Shown here: one piece after another, positions 61,518 to 64,000 of the stretch
Numbering within the stretch: position 1 is the stretch's first letter
Layout of the letters: every line of letters begins with the position of its first letter
DNA from: an uncultured Pelagibacteraceae bacterium
GTDB lineage: Bacteria > Pseudomonadota > Alphaproteobacteria > Pelagibacterales > Pelagibacteraceae
Reading direction: 5' to 3'
DNA: 64,000 bases
Assembly: GCA_902613915.1 (NCBI GenBank)
Contig: CACMJB010000002.1
Location: 10,001-74,000 of the forward strand
Notes under the pieces: model-generated
Told to the model about the DNA's origin: nothing
The model's input: only the letters and a program-made list of their open reading frames with translations
Database searches by the model: none
Position numbers and translations under genes: made by a program

Positions 61518-63329
61518 TTAATTGCCCTCTTTATTTATTTTTAATACACCAATAAATGCTTCTTGTGGTATTTCAACTTTACCAAATTGTTTCGATCTCG
61601 CCTTACCTCTTTTTTGTTTCTCTAATAATTTTCTCTTACGATCTGTAGCGCCTCCACCATGAATTTTAGTGAGTACGTCTTTTTTAAACCCTTTAATTGA
61701 TTCTCTTGCAATTATCTTTCCGCCAATTGCAGCTTGTACAGGTATCATAAAATTATGCCTTGGAATTAGATCTTTTAATTTTTCGCAAACTTGACGCCCT
61801 GTTGATTGTGCAAAGTCTTTATGAATAATCATTGCTAATGCATCAACTGGCTCCGCATTTACTAATATTCCAAGTTTTACCAAGTCACCTTCACGATATC
61901 CTGAAATTTCATAATCAAAGCTAGCGTATCCACTAGATATTGATTTAAGCTTATCATTAAAATCAAAAACAACTTCATTAAGGGGAAGGTCGTAAGACAA
62001 GACTGCTCTTTTTCCAGAATAACTTAAATTTCTTTGAATACCTCTTTTGTCCTGACAAATTTTTATAATAGATCCTAAATACTCGTCTGGCGTTATTATT
62101 GTTGATTTGATCCAAGGTTCCTCTATTTTTTCTATCTGAGAAGGATCTGGCATATTAGATGGATTTTGTAAATCCATAGCTTCTCCTTTTGTTGTGTGAA
62201 CTTTATAAATTACGCCAGGTGTGGTTGTTATAAGATTTACATCAAACTCTCTTTCTAATCTTTCAGTTATAATTTCAAGATGAAGTAGTCCTAAAAAACC
62301 GCATCTAAATCCTAAGCCTAATGCGCTAGACGATTCTGGTTCATAAGAAAAACTTGCATCATTTAATTTTAATTTTGCTAATCCATCTTTTAATTTTTGG
62401 TACTCAGAACTATCGACTGGGAAAAGTCCACAAAAAACTACAGGTTTACTTGGTTTAAATCCTGGTAAAGGAGTTTTAATTGGGTTTGTTACATCGCATA
62501 TTGTATCTCCGACTTTTGTTTCAGAGAGAGATTTTATGCCTGTAATTATAAAACCAATTTCTCCAGAATTTAACTCGGGAATATCATTAGGTTTAGGAGT
62601 AAAAACGCCAACTTTCTCGATTAAGTATTCTTTGTCGTTGGACATTAATTTTATTTTCATATTTTTTTTTAATTTGCCATTAATCACTCTAACTAATATG
62701 ACAACACCTAAGTAGCTGTCATACCAGCTATCAACTAGCAAACATTTTAGTTTTTCCTCAGGGCTTCCCATTGGTGAAGGTAATTTATTTATTATTGCTT
62801 CTAAAATATCATCAATTCCTTCGCCTGTTTTACCAGAACAAGAAATTGCATTAGTCGTTTCTATCCCAACTACATCTTCAATCTCAGTTTTAGTCTTTTC
62901 GATATCTGAAGCTGGCAAGTCAATTTTGTTTAAAATTGGTATTACTTCATGATTAATTTCTAAAGCCTGATATACATTAGCTAATGTCTGTGCTTCTACT
63001 CCTTGGGTGCTATCAACAATTAGCAATGAACCTTCACATGCTGATAAGGACCTACTTACTTCATAACCAAAATCTACATGGCCTGGTGTATCAATAATAT
63101 TTAAAATATAATCTTTTCCGTCTTTGGCTTTATAATTTAGTTTAACTGTTTGTGCTTTTATTGTTATTCCTCTTTCTCTCTCGATATCCATTGAATCTAA
63201 GACTTGTTGTTTCATTTCTCTGTCAGTCAAACCACCACACTTATGAATAATTCGATCAGCAATAGTTGATTTACCGTGATCTATATGCGCAATAATAGAG
63301 AAATTACGTATTCTTTTTATATCTGACAT
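61518..63329 (-). CDS. lepA: elongation factor 4 (back-translocase LepA)
   Basis: LepA is a ribosome-associated GTPase that helps stalled or misassembled ribosomes. The 603-aa protein has AHIDHGKST (14-22), DTPGHVDF and NKIDLP G-motifs, and the LepA-specific C-terminal domain with [16 protein letters not shown]-like tail. It shares a TAATG overlap with the end of pheT. Confidence 0.97.
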   Translation of the reverse strand: MSDIKRIRNFSIIAHIDHGKSTIADRIIHKCGGLTDREMKQQVLDSMDIERERGITIKAQTVKLNYKAKDGKDYILNIIDTPGHVDFGYEVSRSLSACEGSLLIVDSTQGVEAQTLANVYQALEINHEVIPILNKIDLPASDIEKTKTEIEDVVGIETTNAISCSGKTGEGIDDILEAIINKLPSPMGSPEEKLKCLLVDSWYDSYLGVVILVRVINGKLKKNMKIKLMSNDKEYLIEKVGVFTPKPNDIPELNSGEIGFIITGIKSLSETKVGDTICDVTNPIKTPLPGFKPSKPVVFCGLFPVDSSEYQKLKDGLAKLKLNDASFSYEPESSSALGLGFRCGFLGLLHLEIITERLEREFDVNLITTTPGVIYKVHTTKGEAMDLQNPSNMPDPSQIEKIEEPWIKSTIITPDEYLGSIIKICQDKRGIQRNLSYSGKRAVLSYDLPLNEVVFDFNDKLKSISSGYASFDYEISGYREGDLVKLGILVNAEPVDALAMIIHKDFAQSTGRQVCEKLKDLIPRHNFMIPVQAAIGGKIIARESIKGFKKDVLTKIHGGGATDRKRKLLEKQKRGKARSKQFGKVEIPQEAFIGVLKINKEGN

Positions 63330-64000
63330 TAGGATCTAATTGTAGCGCCTGTCTTTTGGCTTACGGTATCAATAATTTTTTTACTGATTTCATCTAAATC
63401 ATTTTCTGAAAGGGTTTTATCGATAGCTTGTAAAGTCACATTAATTGCAACTGATTTTTTTCCTTTTGGAATATTTTCTCCCTCAAACACATCAAAAGTA
63501 GATACATTTTGAACTAAATTTTCATCAACTTCTCTAATAATTTTCTCTAGGGCTCCAATTTTAAAAATTTTATCTATCACGAAAGCAAAATCTCTTTCTG
63601 ATTTCTGATAATCTGAAGCTTGAAAGCTTTTTTTGCTTTGTCTCATTTTTTTGTTTGGTTCAGGTATATTCTTTAAAAATATTTCAAATCCAAAAATATT
63701 TTTGTCTTTACAATCTAGGTTCTTAATAATTGCAGGATGTATTTCTCCAAAATAAGCTAGATGAGGTCCTTTTTCTGATTTTAATGTTATCGATCCCGAT
63801 CTACCTGGATGATAACTGTGCTTTGTATTATCGCTTACAAAAAGATTTTTTTCTTCTATTCCAAGTTCTACCAAAGTTTTAATAGCATCACTTTTAATAT
63901 CGAAAACATCTACATTTCTTTCTTTTTCTAGCCAACTCTTTCTATTTATTTTACCAGATTTTAAACCACCAACTACTATCTGTTGTTCACCTGGATTTTT
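63329..64000 (-). CDS. pheT: phenylalanyl-tRNA synthetase beta subunit, C-terminal part (continues beyond window)
   Basis: The frame is open to the window edge and gives 223 residues of the PheT C-terminus: [18 protein letters not shown], then [10 protein letters not shown], the [10 protein letters not shown] segment, and the ferredoxin-like anticodon-binding domain ([16 protein letters not shown]-like [18 protein letters not shown]). It is not truncated by a frameshift. It overlaps lepA by one base. pheS should lie upstream outside the window. Confidence 0.95.
   Translation of the reverse strand, partial: KNPGEQQIVVGGLKSGKINRKSWLEKERNVDVFDIKSDAIKTLVELGIEEKNLFVSDNTKHSYHPGRSGSITLKSEKGPHLAYFGEIHPAIIKNLDCKDKNIFGFEIFLKNIPEPNKKMRQSKKSFQASDYQKSERDFAFVIDKIFKIGALEKIIREVDENLVQNVSTFDVFEGENIPKGKKSVAINVTLQAIDKTLSENDLDEISKKIIDTVSQKTGATIRS

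Overview
The window comes from a SAR11-type alphaproteobacterium (Pelagibacterales). The partial 16S rRNA at the left end carries, as far as I recall the oligos, exact matches to the common SAR11 probe sites 441R (328-349), 542R (256-273) and 152R (603-624). The DNA is very AT-rich, genes are packed with 1-20 bp overlaps, and many neighbourhoods are typical of alphaproteobacteria: prfA-prmC-DUF4167, murA-DUF2948-hisD-infA, BolA-DnaJ-CobS-CobT, and class I LysRS.

Layout. 1-1078: 5' half of a 16S gene (minus) and its hairpin-rich leader. 1079-17760: mostly core genes (M23 peptidase, prmC/prfA, ispG, lysC, ubiG, argJ, secA, photolyase, tRNA-Phe, infA, hisD, murA, dcd) plus two small proteins. 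17954-25408: an accessory operon of seven tightly coupled genes. 25475-34358: core genes (DUF255 protein, VTT membrane protein, rpmH-rnpA-yidD-yidC, argB, dapD, dapE, a SET-domain protein). 34360-39337: a glycan cassette with both strands mixed (methyltransferases, GT2, GT-C). 39334-55834: core genes (truA-fmt-def, aroK-aroB, bolA, J-protein, cobS-cobT, yhhQ, rpmB, pyrD, lysS, trkH, an AmpG-like permease and a P60 peptidase). 55975-58136: a 2-kb island between a truncated copy and the intact copy of tRNA-Ser(GGA), carrying one autotransporter-like gene between near-identical 19-bp GC-rich repeats. 58180-61469: a second glycan group (GT4, epimerase, nucleotide-sugar dehydrogenase). 61518-64000: lepA and the 3' end of pheT.

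The most interesting part is 17954-25408. Its genes match in type, size and motifs the four enzymes that build the activated phosphoramidate donor for Campylobacter jejuni capsule: L-glutamine kinase (Cj1418-like), gamma-glutamyl-CDP-amidate hydrolase (Cj1417-like), CTP:phosphoglutamine cytidylyltransferase (Cj1416-like) and CDP-amidate kinase (Cj1415-like, a CysC relative). Added to these are a short pyruvate-kinase-like protein and two sulfotransferase-fold proteins. I infer a pathway that makes a 3'-phospho-CDP-phosphoramidate and transfers the phosphoramidate to a surface glycan or another acceptor. The transferases would recognise the 3'-phosphonucleotide much as sulfotransferases recognise PAPS. 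No sulfate-activation genes lie nearby, and SAR11 is known to lack assimilatory sulfate reduction, so a sulfation reading is less likely. The two glycan groups elsewhere in the window could supply acceptors, but nothing in the sequence proves this.
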